Assembly: GCA_046331095.1 (NCBI GenBank)
Contig: JAXLRM010000004.1
Coordinates: 744,001-808,000 of the forward strand
DNA: 64,000 nt
Origin: JAIBAC01 sp046331095
Lineage (GTDB): Bacteria > Actinomycetota > Acidimicrobiia > UBA2766
Direction of reading: 5' to 3'
Under the pieces are notes generated by a model, which worked only from the letters and a program-made list of their open reading frames with translations, did not search any database and was not told the DNA's origin. The translations under genes were made by a program, and so were the position numbers. Below, in pieces: positions 36,906-46,045 of the stretch; position 1 is the first letter of the stretch, and each line of letters starts with the position of its first letter.

Positions 36906-38408
36906 TCAGTTCTGGAGGCTGGGCATCCTGGTGGCGCGGCCTTCGCTCTGGAGGGATTCGGCGGTCTTGCGGACCTGTTCGGTCTCGGCGACACGCTGGT
37001 CGAACTTGGCCTGGCCCTCGGCGGCGACGAGGTCCGCTTCGCGGGCGTGCAACTGGGCGAGCCACACCGTCGTGGCCTTCAGGAGGAAGTCGACGTCGCT
37101 GTCGTAGGAGCCGCTGAACATCTGCTCCTCCCAGTTGTACCGCGCCTGCTCCAGGGCCGGGATCGCACGCTTGTCCCAGTCCCACATCAAGTGGCCGTTG
37201 ACGAAGCGGGTGACCCACGGTTCCCGTGGCGGGTCGATCGTGGCGTTGTGCCGCGTCGCAGACCACGTGTGGGTCTCGCCGACGCTCTTGTACCCCTCGG
37301 GGCGGACGAGCGCGGCGAGCACCTTGTCGGCGTCGGTGCTGCCCGCCACCTTGGCGGCCTTGGCGTAGATGTCGACCGCCTGGAACGCGGGTAGCTCGAG
37401 GCCGGGGTAGTCGGGCGAGACCGATCCGCCGATCACGAACGTCTTGAACCCGTAGCGGCGCAGGTAGTCGAAGAGCCACTGCAGGAAGGCCGGGTCGATG
37501 TCGTTGGTCTGGCCGTGCGGCGTCGTGAACACGGCGTCGTCGGAGGAGTCCTTGGTGAGCTCGCGGAACGCGCGCATGTACAGGGCCACGGTCCCGGCGA
37601 ACTGGGCCCCGAACCCGATGCGGTCCATCGCGAGGCGCACACGAGCGCAGTCGGCGCCGAGGCCGATGCAGAGCACGACGTTGGCACCGGCGTTCTGGGC
37701 CGCCCGCACCTGGGTGGTCATGTCGACGTCACCGAGGAAGAAGCGCTCGGTGGAGACGACCCTGGCACCGGCGGCGTCGAAGCGCTTCGTGTACTCCTGT
37801 ACCGCCGCGTCCGAGATCGGGTCCTCGCTCGCGACGATCGCGGGCTTGCGCAGGCCGCGCGCGTCGGCGAGGAAGTCGACGAGCACGTCCACGTCGCCGC
37901 CGGGCTGGATCGCGTCCGAACCGCTGCCGCCGACGCTGAACACGTTCGGGGTGGCCGCCGCGTCGATGTCGCCCGAGATCGTGACGAACACGGGCACGCC
38001 GAGTTTGGCGACGGCCTCGTTCCCCAGCACGTCGAGACCCTGGGGGGTGTCGAGGACGAGCATGTCGACGTCGTCGACGCTCACGAACTTGGTGATGCAG
38101 TTCGCCGCGGTCGTGTTCGAGAACTGGGTGTCGCACTCGAGCGACTCGATCTTGCGGCCGGTGATGCCGCCGCTCTCGTCGAGGACGTCTGCCGCGTACT
38201 GCACGCCACCTTTCATGGCCTGGCCCACGTAGCTGAGCGCGCCGCTGAAGTTGCCCACGAGGCCGATGCGGAACGGGCCGCTGGAAGTCCCGCCTCCGCT
38301 GCTGCCGCCGAAGCTGCCGCTGCCGCCGATGGTCTTGGGCGCGGAGCACGCGCCGGCGGCGAGCGTGGCGCAGACCACCGCGACGATCAGGCTCGTTCTG
38401 CGTGACAT
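36906..38408 (-). CDS. substrate-binding lipoprotein of Liv-type ABC system 1
   Basis: 500 aa from ATG 38408. Lipoprotein leader MSRRTSLIVAVVCATLAAGAC with lipobox LAAGAC. After a Gly/Ser linker the periplasmic-binding-protein type I fold begins FRIGLVGNFSGALSYVGQAMKGG and continues ESGGITGRKIESLECDTQFSN, matching LivK/ANF-receptor proteins. The C-terminal 90 residues (WDWDKRAIPALEQARYNWEEQ to the end) are an added helical tail. Ligand unknown; such proteins in actinomycetes bind amino acids, aromatic acids or sterol-derived acids. Transcribed toward livH across the hairpin array. Confidence 0.88.
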   Translation of the reverse strand: MSRRTSLIVAVVCATLAAGACSAPKTIGGSGSFGGSSGGGTSSGPFRIGLVGNFSGALSYVGQAMKGGVQYAADVLDESGGITGRKIESLECDTQFSNTTAANCITKFVSVDDVDMLVLDTPQGLDVLGNEAVAKLGVPVFVTISGDIDAAATPNVFSVGGSGSDAIQPGGDVDVLVDFLADARGLRKPAIVASEDPISDAAVQEYTKRFDAAGARVVSTERFFLGDVDMTTQVRAAQNAGANVVLCIGLGADCARVRLAMDRIGFGAQFAGTVALYMRAFRELTKDSSDDAVFTTPHGQTNDIDPAFLQWLFDYLRRYGFKTFVIGGSVSPDYPGLELPAFQAVDIYAKAAKVAGSTDADKVLAALVRPEGYKSVGETHTWSATRHNATIDPPREPWVTRFVNGHLMWDWDKRAIPALEQARYNWEEQMFSGSYDSDVDFLLKATTVWLAQLHAREADLVAAEGQAKFDQRVAETEQVRKTAESLQSEGRATRMPSLQN

Positions 38409-38830
38409 GGATTCACCAGGTCTTCGAGGGCGATGTCGAGGTCGAGGGCGACGGCGAGAGCCGGGGCCCGGCCGGAGCCGGAGCCTGGGCCGGGGCGGGC
38501 GCGTGTCACGGTTTCCGTGCCGTGGACTGCGAATCCTGCACGGCGACGGCGGCTGGTCCGTGCCGAGGCCGTGACGAGGGGTGTCGTCCGAACATCCCGT
38601 CGGGGCGACGAGCAGGAACAACCGCGTGCCCCGGCGAAAGCCGCCCTACAGGACGAGGGTGATGGGTCAGGTCCGAGGAGACGCAGAGGTGCGAGCCGGG
38701 TCTCCGTACAGAGGTACGGTGTGGTGCGCCGCGGTGTCACGCGTTTGCCTTCGGCCTCGGGACGAGGTATCACCGTGTGTGGTCGGCCGAGAGCGCGGTG
38801 CGCGATGACGAGTAGTGGGAGGGGGCAGTG
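38409..38830. promoter_or_regulatory. divergent intergenic region of about 420 bp
   Basis: Separates the two Liv systems, which are transcribed away from each other. It holds no convincing ORF. The one clear site is CCGTAC-AGAG-GTACGG at 38704-38719, a 6-bp inverted repeat with 4-nt loop, and GGGAGGGGG at 38817-38825 is the ribosome site of the next gene. Promoters for both operons must lie here. Confidence 0.5.
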
Positions 38831-41800
38831 ATGGGTCCGTCACGCCCCTCGACCAGACGCCGGATCCGCTGGCTCGTCGTCGCGGTCGTCATGGTCGTCG
38901 TGCCCTCCGTCACACTCCCCCTCGTCAACGCGCAGGCGGAGGACTCCAAGGTCGTCCAGCAAGAGGTGGTTACGGCGCGCCTCGGCATCGACGGCGACGT
39001 GCGCGAGGTGCGTGACGAGACGTTCCTGCGGATGCAGGGTTCGGGCACCATGCGCGTCGAGCAGCCCACCGCCGCAACCGGCACCACCGCCGGCCCCGAC
39101 TCCAAGATCAAGGTCGCCGACGGCAAGGTGCTCGTCTCCGCCGACGTGAAGAGCCCCCAGAACCCGACGAGCGTCTACTTCTCGGGCAACGGGGAGGTGC
39201 TCGACTCCGACGGAACCGTGATGACGTCGAGCGGCGCCCGCCAGCTCCCGATCCGCGTCAAGACCGAGTACACCTTCGACGGCGCCAAGGTGCGCAATCT
39301 CGAGGACCTGCGCGGCAAGGGCGGCACCCTCGAGATGAAGGTCACCGTCGAGAACGTCACGGGCCAGGCCCAGGAGGTCCAGTACAAGGATTCGACCTCG
39401 GGCAAGAACGTGACCGACGTCGGCTTCGTGTTCATGCCGCTCACGGTGAACCTCGGGCCGTGGTTCTTCGACGACTCGAACTGGAAGGACGTCGAAGTCG
39501 AAGGCGCCACCCTCACCCGCAACGGGACAGCGTCGGTGGTGCAGTCCTCCAACGTGCTGTTCCCGCCCACGACCCCCGGCAGCTACCAGATCAAGGTCAA
39601 GGGGCTCACCAAGGACTTCAACCTCCAGCCCGCCCGCATCACCGCCGTGCCCGGTATCGGCACCGACCTCCCCGACTCGGTTCAGGACAAGCAGCAACTC
39701 GGCGGGGGGGCCACCACCCAGCTCTACGACGCCCTGCAGAAGTTCCTCGACGGCTTCGAGAAGCTCACGAGCCCGACCTCCGGCCTGCCCTTCGCCGCCA
39801 ACGGTGTCGACCAGATCATCCAACAAGGCCTGTTCAAGCTGAAGGACGGGATCAACGGCCAGGTGTTGCCCGGGGTCAAGAAGCTCGCGGACGGACTCAC
39901 CCAGATCCGCGACTCGATCCGTGACCAGCTCGCGCCGGGCCTCGCGCAGATCCGCGACATCCTCGGACACTCGGGGTACACGCGGCCGCTGTGCCGCGAC
40001 CTGCCGGTGAATCGCGCCGGCGGATGCACATTCGGCCAGATCCAGCTGGGTGAGTTGCCGCCCAACCCGGCCGTGCGCGACACGTTCGCGCTGGCAGCGG
40101 CTTGGGACCCCCAGGCGGGGCGGTACATCTACCAGCGCGTCCAACGCACGCGAGCGGGTGAGGTCGGGTCGGACCTCAAGGCGACACACCGCAACGACGA
40201 CGGCACCTATCTGGGGTCGCTGTACAACTGGGCTGCGATGGCGCGCTTCGCGGTGGGTCTCGAGGCCGATGCCGACGGTGACGGCTTGTTCCCGGATTTC
40301 GGTGGGTTCGTGTGGCCCGACCCCGACGCGCATCCGGAGCTCTACACGGGCGCGGCGATGGGCGTGGTTGCCCGCAAGAAGGGCTCGCTCCTGCCCGGAT
40401 TCACCGACTCGGGAGGGCCGGGGCCCAACAAGGACGTGCTCGCCGTGTGCAAGATCGTGGCGGCGGTCAACTTCGGTGTGCCCCAGCCGTCGTTGAACGC
40501 CATCAACGACGAGACCGACACCAACCACAACCGTGTCCACGACCTCGTCGAGCAGGCATGTGGCCCGGTGCCGTTCGCGGACGTGACGCTGAAGGACGTC
40601 CTGCAGAACACCGCCCTGTTGAAGTTCCCGCGGGTGTCGATCAAGTTCGGGTGCCTGTCCCAGCTCCTCGCGTTCTTCACCGGGGGTTCGGCGACATGCG
40701 GTGGTGACGAGTCGGGAGCGCGGCAGCAGTTGGCTGCGATGCTGGCAACCGTCGGGTTCCCGTCGGTGCGGCCGCCGCAGCCGCCCGACGAGTTCTGCCA
40801 GCAGATGCCCGGCGGCTCCGACGACCCGAACTGCAAGGCCGTGCAGACCTGGGAGATCCTCTTCGCCAACGCGCCGCTGATCCTCGACGTGCCCCTCGGC
40901 GACGTCCTCGTCACGAACTCCAACCTCGGCATCAACTACGCGCTCGAGAAACCCGCACAGCTGCACCTCAACGTGCGCCTGGGCAACCAGGACCGCCATG
41001 ACAGGTCGACCGCGTGGATCGACTACAACTACAACGAGGACCGCCCGCCCTTCGTGATCCCGATCCAGCAGTCCTCGTGCCTCACGACCGGCGACGCCAC
41101 CAAGCCCGACGGGCTGTCGGTGAACCTCGGCGAGCTCCTCGGTCTCGGCTGCAACGTCGCCTACGCCGGGTCCTTGGGCTCTGTCGAGGCGGCGACCACC
41201 GCGATCGGGATGCTGCTCTCCAATCCGGGCTGGAACTTCGACAACTGGTTGCGCGGCGACCCCGGCTACCAGGTCGCCGACCTCCAGAACACCGACACGG
41301 GCCCGAAGCTGTTCGAGGCGATGAACATCATCACCTACCAGCTCGACCGCAAGGACGCCCTCTGCCCGGCGACGCTCGTCACCGACCCCGACGGCAGTGG
41401 CACTCCGCGGCCGATCCCGCCGCCGCTCGACACACCCTGCGACCAGGTGCGGCCCGACTCGACGACGTCCACCAACGCGGCGGACCAGGCCAAGGACGCG
41501 ACGGCGGTCGGCGCCCTCTCGAACCTGATCCTGCCCGGCGTCGGTGACGCCAAGCACCCGAAGTTCAAGGCGGGCCTGCCTGCGGACCTCGCGACCTTCC
41601 TCGGCTTCGTGTCCACGTCGATCGGCACGGACGACCCCGCCGACGTCGGCGTCACTCTGGCCGGCTCGCTCGCGGCAGTCCGCAACGGGCTCTCCGACGC
41701 TGCGACCCAGCTCCAGCCTGCGGTAACCGGCACGCCACTGCTCGTCGGCGCGGTCGGCAACGTGCAAGTGGAGGGCGACCTCCAGACGGCGTTGTCGAAG

Positions 41801-41917
41801 GCCGGCATCGAGCGCGCTAAGAACTGGACGTCGTTCCAGGGACTCGCCCGCTCCGACGGCAAGGACGCCGAGGGCCAGCTCGTCTTCGTGTTCGAGGCCC
41901 AGGGGCTGCAGACATGA
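38831..41917 (+). CDS. large secreted protein of unknown function, first gene of Liv operon 2
   Basis: 1028 aa from ATG 38831 (a GTG one codon earlier is possible). Sec leader RIRWLVVAVVMVVVPSV, cut near NAQA. Residues about 40-260 are beta-rich; about 300-380 form a helical hairpin (KLKDGINGQVLPGVKKLADGL). About 470-580 has two Ca2+-loop-like strings, EADADGDGLFPD and DETDTNHNRVHD. Six or more cysteines follow. No family recognised. The stop overlaps the next gene's ATG (ATGA), so it is translationally coupled to a binding lipoprotein and probably works with the transporter at the cell surface. Confidence 0.8.
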   Translation: MGPSRPSTRRRIRWLVVAVVMVVVPSVTLPLVNAQAEDSKVVQQEVVTARLGIDGDVREVRDETFLRMQGSGTMRVEQPTAATGTTAGPDSKIKVADGKVLVSADVKSPQNPTSVYFSGNGEVLDSDGTVMTSSGARQLPIRVKTEYTFDGAKVRNLEDLRGKGGTLEMKVTVENVTGQAQEVQYKDSTSGKNVTDVGFVFMPLTVNLGPWFFDDSNWKDVEVEGATLTRNGTASVVQSSNVLFPPTTPGSYQIKVKGLTKDFNLQPARITAVPGIGTDLPDSVQDKQQLGGGATTQLYDALQKFLDGFEKLTSPTSGLPFAANGVDQIIQQGLFKLKDGINGQVLPGVKKLADGLTQIRDSIRDQLAPGLAQIRDILGHSGYTRPLCRDLPVNRAGGCTFGQIQLGELPPNPAVRDTFALAAAWDPQAGRYIYQRVQRTRAGEVGSDLKATHRNDDGTYLGSLYNWAAMARFAVGLEADADGDGLFPDFGGFVWPDPDAHPELYTGAAMGVVARKKGSLLPGFTDSGGPGPNKDVLAVCKIVAAVNFGVPQPSLNAINDETDTNHNRVHDLVEQACGPVPFADVTLKDVLQNTALLKFPRVSIKFGCLSQLLAFFTGGSATCGGDESGARQQLAAMLATVGFPSVRPPQPPDEFCQQMPGGSDDPNCKAVQTWEILFANAPLILDVPLGDVLVTNSNLGINYALEKPAQLHLNVRLGNQDRHDRSTAWIDYNYNEDRPPFVIPIQQSSCLTTGDATKPDGLSVNLGELLGLGCNVAYAGSLGSVEAATTAIGMLLSNPGWNFDNWLRGDPGYQVADLQNTDTGPKLFEAMNIITYQLDRKDALCPATLVTDPDGSGTPRPIPPPLDTPCDQVRPDSTTSTNAADQAKDATAVGALSNLILPGVGDAKHPKFKAGLPADLATFLGFVSTSIGTDDPADVGVTLAGSLAAVRNGLSDAATQLQPAVTGTPLLVGAVGNVQVEGDLQTALSKAGIERAKNWTSFQGLARSDGKDAEGQLVFVFEAQGLQT

Positions 41918-43275
41918 CCGCCCACCCGTCGTGCGATCGTCTGCCGCGGATGCGCCGTGTCGCCCTCGCCGGCGCCTGCGCGTTGGTTGCCGTCACGATC
42001 GCCGCGTGCTCGAGCGGCACCGACGCGTTCGGCGGCGACTCCCGTGACCTCACAGGCAGCAACTTCGCGGGCCGCCGCCTCGCCGGCCCCTCTGGTCCCG
42101 ATGTGCCGTCGTTCGGCAAGAACCTCGACACCAGGCTGACCGTCGGCGTCGTGATCTCGTCGTCGGGGACCGGCAAGGACTTCCAGCAGCTCGCCAACGG
42201 CTCGCGTGTCGTACCGGTCCTCGTGGGCTCCGACGACGTCGAGGTCAAGGTCGAGGACGACCGTGGCACGCCCGAAGGTGCCGCAGCAGCGGTCGCGAAG
42301 CTGAGGGACGAGGGTGCGGTGGCGATCGTGTACGGCAGCGTCGGGCCGTCGGTCGACCCGGGGATCAAGGCGGCGGCTGCGGCCGGGCTGCCGGTGGTGC
42401 TCGCCTACGACGGCACGCCGGCACTCCTCGCGGACAACCCGAACGCGTTCAGCCTCGCCCTGCCGACACCGGCGGCCGCCGACAAGATGGTCGACTTCGC
42501 CGTCGACGACCGCAAGTACGCCAAGACCGCGATCCTCTGGGACCGTGACACCGCGTACGGCCAGGCCTCTGCGCAGGCAGTGCGCGACGCGCTCGCGCAA
42601 CGGGGGCGCACACCGGTCTTCGACGCCGGCTTCGGTGTCGCCGATCCCACTTTGCGTCCCCTCGCCCTGCAGGCCGGTACGACCGACCCGGACTCGATCT
42701 TCGTCATGGGCGACGCGACCAGCGCATACCGCATGATCAACGAACTCCACGTGACCGGGACCGGGGCCCAGATGTTCCTCGCCCCGTTGGCGGCGACGCC
42801 GACGCTCGGCTCCCAGGACATCAACGCGCTCGCGCCGCCGGTGCGCATCGGCACGTTGTCCACCGGGCTCGCCGGCGGTCCTTGGAACCCGACACCGGCG
42901 GTCAGGGCGTTCTACGACCGGCGCACCGAGGCGTCGGGCAAGACCACTGCCGACTTCGGCGTCGCCGACATCGTGAGCTGTGACGCGACCCTCGCGGTAG
43001 TGGCTGCTGCGGAGAAGGGCGGCACCTCCGCCGGCGAGATCCGCCGCACCCTCGACGGCATGAGCTTCGACGGCGTCGGCGGCAGCTACACGTTCAAGAA
43101 CCGTGTGGGTGTCGACCAGGACGACTACGCGCTCACGGCGTACAACCGCGAGCCGTCCGCGTCGCAGACCTACGTCGGCAGGCAGTTCCCCGACGTGCGC
43201 ACCCAGGGGGGGTTCTTCGTCGCCGTGCCGGGAACGGCCCCGTCCCTGGAGAACCTCAACAGGTTCGAGGGCTAG
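41914..43275 (+). CDS. ABC substrate-binding lipoprotein (system 2, Sec type)
   Basis: 453 aa. Leader MRRVALAGACALVAVTIAAC (after a short N-terminal extension) has lipobox TIAAC. Type I binding-protein fold: LTVGVVISSSGTGKDFQQ, VEVKVEDDRGTPEGAAAAVAKL, VAIVYGSVGPSVDPGIKAAA, KTAILWDRDTAYGQASAQAV, GVADIVSCDATLAVVAAAE. Starts inside the upstream stop. A second, different binding protein follows 29 nt later, so one transporter may use two receptors. Confidence 0.85.
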   Translation: MTAHPSCDRLPRMRRVALAGACALVAVTIAACSSGTDAFGGDSRDLTGSNFAGRRLAGPSGPDVPSFGKNLDTRLTVGVVISSSGTGKDFQQLANGSRVVPVLVGSDDVEVKVEDDRGTPEGAAAAVAKLRDEGAVAIVYGSVGPSVDPGIKAAAAAGLPVVLAYDGTPALLADNPNAFSLALPTPAAADKMVDFAVDDRKYAKTAILWDRDTAYGQASAQAVRDALAQRGRTPVFDAGFGVADPTLRPLALQAGTTDPDSIFVMGDATSAYRMINELHVTGTGAQMFLAPLAATPTLGSQDINALAPPVRIGTLSTGLAGGPWNPTPAVRAFYDRRTEASGKTTADFGVADIVSCDATLAVVAAAEKGGTSAGEIRRTLDGMSFDGVGGSYTFKNRVGVDQDDYALTAYNREPSASQTYVGRQFPDVRTQGGFFVAVPGTAPSLENLNRFEG

Positions 43276-43304
43276 GCGGGACCGAGACAGAGGAAGCAAG
43301 CGAA

Positions 43305-44825
43305 GTGTCATCGGCCGAGGATCGAGAGTTCGACTTCATCGCCCGCAACGCGGTGAGCAACCCCGAGATCTCGCGTCGCCGTCTCATGGACTGGATGCTC
43401 AAGTCGGGCTACACGCTCGGCGCCGCCGCGTTCTTGTCGTCGTCCGCCGTCGCCGCGTGCGGCTACGGTGGCGCCCCGATCGGCGGTCCCGGCAACCCGT
43501 CGGGCGGTTTCGGCGGCGGCACCGACACGCTCAAGCTCGCGGTGATCGGCCCGTTCTCGGGTATCGGGAGCTTCATCGGCGCGATCGCGACCCGATCGTT
43601 GAACGCGGCCGTGCAGCAGGTGAACAACACCGGCGGGATCGGGGGGCGCAAGGTCGAGGTCGTGGTGTACGACATCAACGCCGCCGACCCCCAGCAGCCG
43701 ATCAACTCCTACAACCAGATCGTCGGCGGCCGCAACATCGCCGGGATCATCTGGGCGATCCCGGCGGCGCCGCTGCTGCAGCTCAAGGACCGCATCGCCG
43801 TCGACCAGGTCCCGATCGCGGCAGCGTTCGCTAACATGCACGACGAGAACCTGCTCTACCCCGCGGAGCAGGCGTTCCGGCCGGTGTTCCAGTTCCTCCT
43901 GCCGGACTCGTGGGCGATGGACACCCTCGCCAAGTACTGCAAGGAGATCCGCGGCTACACGCGCGCGGGGCTCCTCTACAACAGCACCTTGGGCGGCTCC
44001 GGCGACGACAACCCGACCGTGCGCCTGTTCAAGGACACGATGGACCGTTACGGGATCCAGGTGAAGGGCACCGCCGGCTACCAGCTCGGCGAGACGAACT
44101 TCGGGCCGCGCATCGCCGAGATGGGCGACGCCCAGACCGTGTGGATGTGGGGTCTCGCCACCGACACCGCGAACGCGGTGAAGTCCTTCGCCGACAGCGG
44201 CCGCGACTACGTCGACTGGGACGGCGCCCGCTCGGGTCAGCGACCGCACCTGATGGGCTCGCCCGCGGCCCTCGGCGAGAAGAAGTGGGCCGAGCTCGCG
44301 GGCGAGGCGGCACGGCCCGGCACGCTCACTGCGTGGCACGTGGGCGGGCTCGTCTACCTGCCCAGCTTCGAGATCGCGAAGTGGATGGCCGAGTACAACG
44401 AGCCGGGCCAGAACCGGCCCAGCGGCGGCGAGGAGACCCCGGCGGACGCCATGTACATCCTCGCCAACGCCGTGCAGCGCGCTGGCTCCACCGACGGCAA
44501 GGCGATGATCGAGGCGATCGAGAACGCCGGCCGGCAGCGGTTCGCGTCGATCGACTTCGAGTTCACCGCCGACAACCACCTGGCACGCGACAAGGACGAC
44601 GTGATCATCGTCACCCTCGAGCGCGGCGGCGTCCCCGCCGACCCGACCTACACCCTCGGCCGGGAGTGGACCGAGATCTTCCCGCCGGGCTACGTCGGGC
44701 CGACCCACCTCGTCTACCCCACCCTCGAGGCGAACCAGCGCCGCCATCCCGACGTGATGGCCGAGGTGCTCGCGGGGCCGTGGGGGTCGATCCAACAGGA
44801 CAACAAGCCCGGGCCCACCCACTAG
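43305..44825 (+). CDS. ABC substrate-binding lipoprotein, Tat-type leader (system 2)
   Basis: 506 aa. The leader contains SRRRLMDWMLKSG followed by a hydrophobic stretch ending SAVAAC: a twin-arginine-like signal joined to a lipobox. The fold starts LKLAVIGPFSGIGSFIGAIA and continues VQQVNNTGGIGGRKVEVVVYDIN, classical LivK-like. GLLYNSTLGGSGDDNP and GGEETPADAMYILANAVQ follow. The Tat signal implies export after folding. Ligand unknown. Confidence 0.87.
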   Translation: MSSAEDREFDFIARNAVSNPEISRRRLMDWMLKSGYTLGAAAFLSSSAVAACGYGGAPIGGPGNPSGGFGGGTDTLKLAVIGPFSGIGSFIGAIATRSLNAAVQQVNNTGGIGGRKVEVVVYDINAADPQQPINSYNQIVGGRNIAGIIWAIPAAPLLQLKDRIAVDQVPIAAAFANMHDENLLYPAEQAFRPVFQFLLPDSWAMDTLAKYCKEIRGYTRAGLLYNSTLGGSGDDNPTVRLFKDTMDRYGIQVKGTAGYQLGETNFGPRIAEMGDAQTVWMWGLATDTANAVKSFADSGRDYVDWDGARSGQRPHLMGSPAALGEKKWAELAGEAARPGTLTAWHVGGLVYLPSFEIAKWMAEYNEPGQNRPSGGEETPADAMYILANAVQRAGSTDGKAMIEAIENAGRQRFASIDFEFTADNHLARDKDDVIIVTLERGGVPADPTYTLGREWTEIFPPGYVGPTHLVYPTLEANQRRHPDVMAEVLAGPWGSIQQDNKPGPTH

Positions 44826-44944
44826 GGCCCGGGGACCAGGACCGGTTCGGCACCGGCAGGGCCGGCCGGCAGAGCAGAGCGCAGACAGCAGGGACAGAGG
44901 AACGTGAGGGAAACAGGGGACAGCGGCTGCCAGGGGGGGACCCG

Positions 44945-46045
44945 GTGAACGAGATCATGCAGATCCTCGTCGTCACCGCCACCAAGGGGGCTTCGGTCGC
45001 GCTCGTCGCGCTCGGGATCAACATCATCTTCGCGACGACGCGCATCGTGAACTTCGCCCAGGGCGGCACGATCGTCGCGGCGGGCTACATCGCGTTCCTC
45101 TTCGCAGCCCCCGATCAGCTCGGCCTGAACGTCTGGGTCGCGTTCGTGTTGACGATGCTCGTCGGCGTCGGCATCGGTGTGTTCATCGACGTCTTCGCGA
45201 TCGCGCCGCTGGGGGGCTTCAAGGCACGCGAGAACACCGGCTGGCTCGTGATGGCGGTCTCGCTCGTGCTGCTGATCGTGTTCTGGTTCGTCGTACCGGT
45301 CACCGCCTTGCAGATCCTGTGCGCCCTCGCCTTCGCGGTCGGGCTCGGCCTCGAGGTCGTGCGAACCCCGGCGGCGGCGAAGTTCGACCCGAACAAGAAC
45401 CTGGGCTGGATCATCTCGACCTTCGCCCTCGGTGTCACGTTCATGCCGGCGATCATCTCGGCCGCGATCGCGACAGGCCCCCAACGGATTCCCGACCTGA
45501 TCCCGGGGACGCTGGCGACGATCGCGGGGGTCCCGATCACCTACGGCGACCTCCTGCTCGTCGTCGTCGCCGTCGGGCTCATGCTCGGCATCGAGCTGCT
45601 CCTCGCCAGGACGATGCTGGGACGCTCGTTCCACGCCGTCAGCCAGGACCGCACGACGGCGTCGCTGATGGGCATCAACACCGGCCGCATCGTGCTCATC
45701 AGCTTTGCGATCGCCGGGTTGCTGGCGGCCGTGACCGCGGTGCTGATCGCGCCGACGCAGTTCATCAAGGAGGAGAACAGCATCCTGCTGTCGTTCTCGG
45801 CACTCATCGGCGCCGTCCTCGGAGGGCTCGGCTCGACACGGGGAGCGATCGTCGGGTCGTTCGTGGTGGTCTTCGTGCAGACGTTCTGCGCCACGCTGCT
45901 GCCACCCCTGGTCGGCATGAGCGCCGACGACGCGGGACGTGCCGGCGACCTCGTCGTATTCGTCGGGCTGCTGGTCGTCCTCGGCGTCAAGCCGAGCGGG
46001 CTCTACGGTCGTATCGCGGTGGAGAAGGTCTGGGGGCGGCGATGA
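44945..46045 (+). CDS. livH: LivH-type ABC permease (system 2)
   Basis: 366 aa from GTG 44945; GGGGGGG precedes it. Family text: SVALVALGINIIFATTRIVNFAQGG at the N-terminus, SFHAVSQDRTTASLMGINTGRIV in the coupling helix and LLSFSALIGAVLGGLGSTRGAIVGS. An internal stretch about 85-160 (GFKARENTGWLVMAVSL, LEVVRTPAAAKFDPNKN) adds extra length compared with typical 290-aa LivH. The stop overlaps the next ATG (ATGA). Confidence 0.9.
   Translation: MNEIMQILVVTATKGASVALVALGINIIFATTRIVNFAQGGTIVAAGYIAFLFAAPDQLGLNVWVAFVLTMLVGVGIGVFIDVFAIAPLGGFKARENTGWLVMAVSLVLLIVFWFVVPVTALQILCALAFAVGLGLEVVRTPAAAKFDPNKNLGWIISTFALGVTFMPAIISAAIATGPQRIPDLIPGTLATIAGVPITYGDLLLVVVAVGLMLGIELLLARTMLGRSFHAVSQDRTTASLMGINTGRIVLISFAIAGLLAAVTAVLIAPTQFIKEENSILLSFSALIGAVLGGLGSTRGAIVGSFVVVFVQTFCATLLPPLVGMSADDAGRAGDLVVFVGLLVVLGVKPSGLYGRIAVEKVWGRR

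Noticed and set aside
38409..38830. Small ORFs in the divergent region between the Liv systems
   Set aside because: All are low-complexity Arg/Gly/Ala text without ribosome sites or recognisable protein character.
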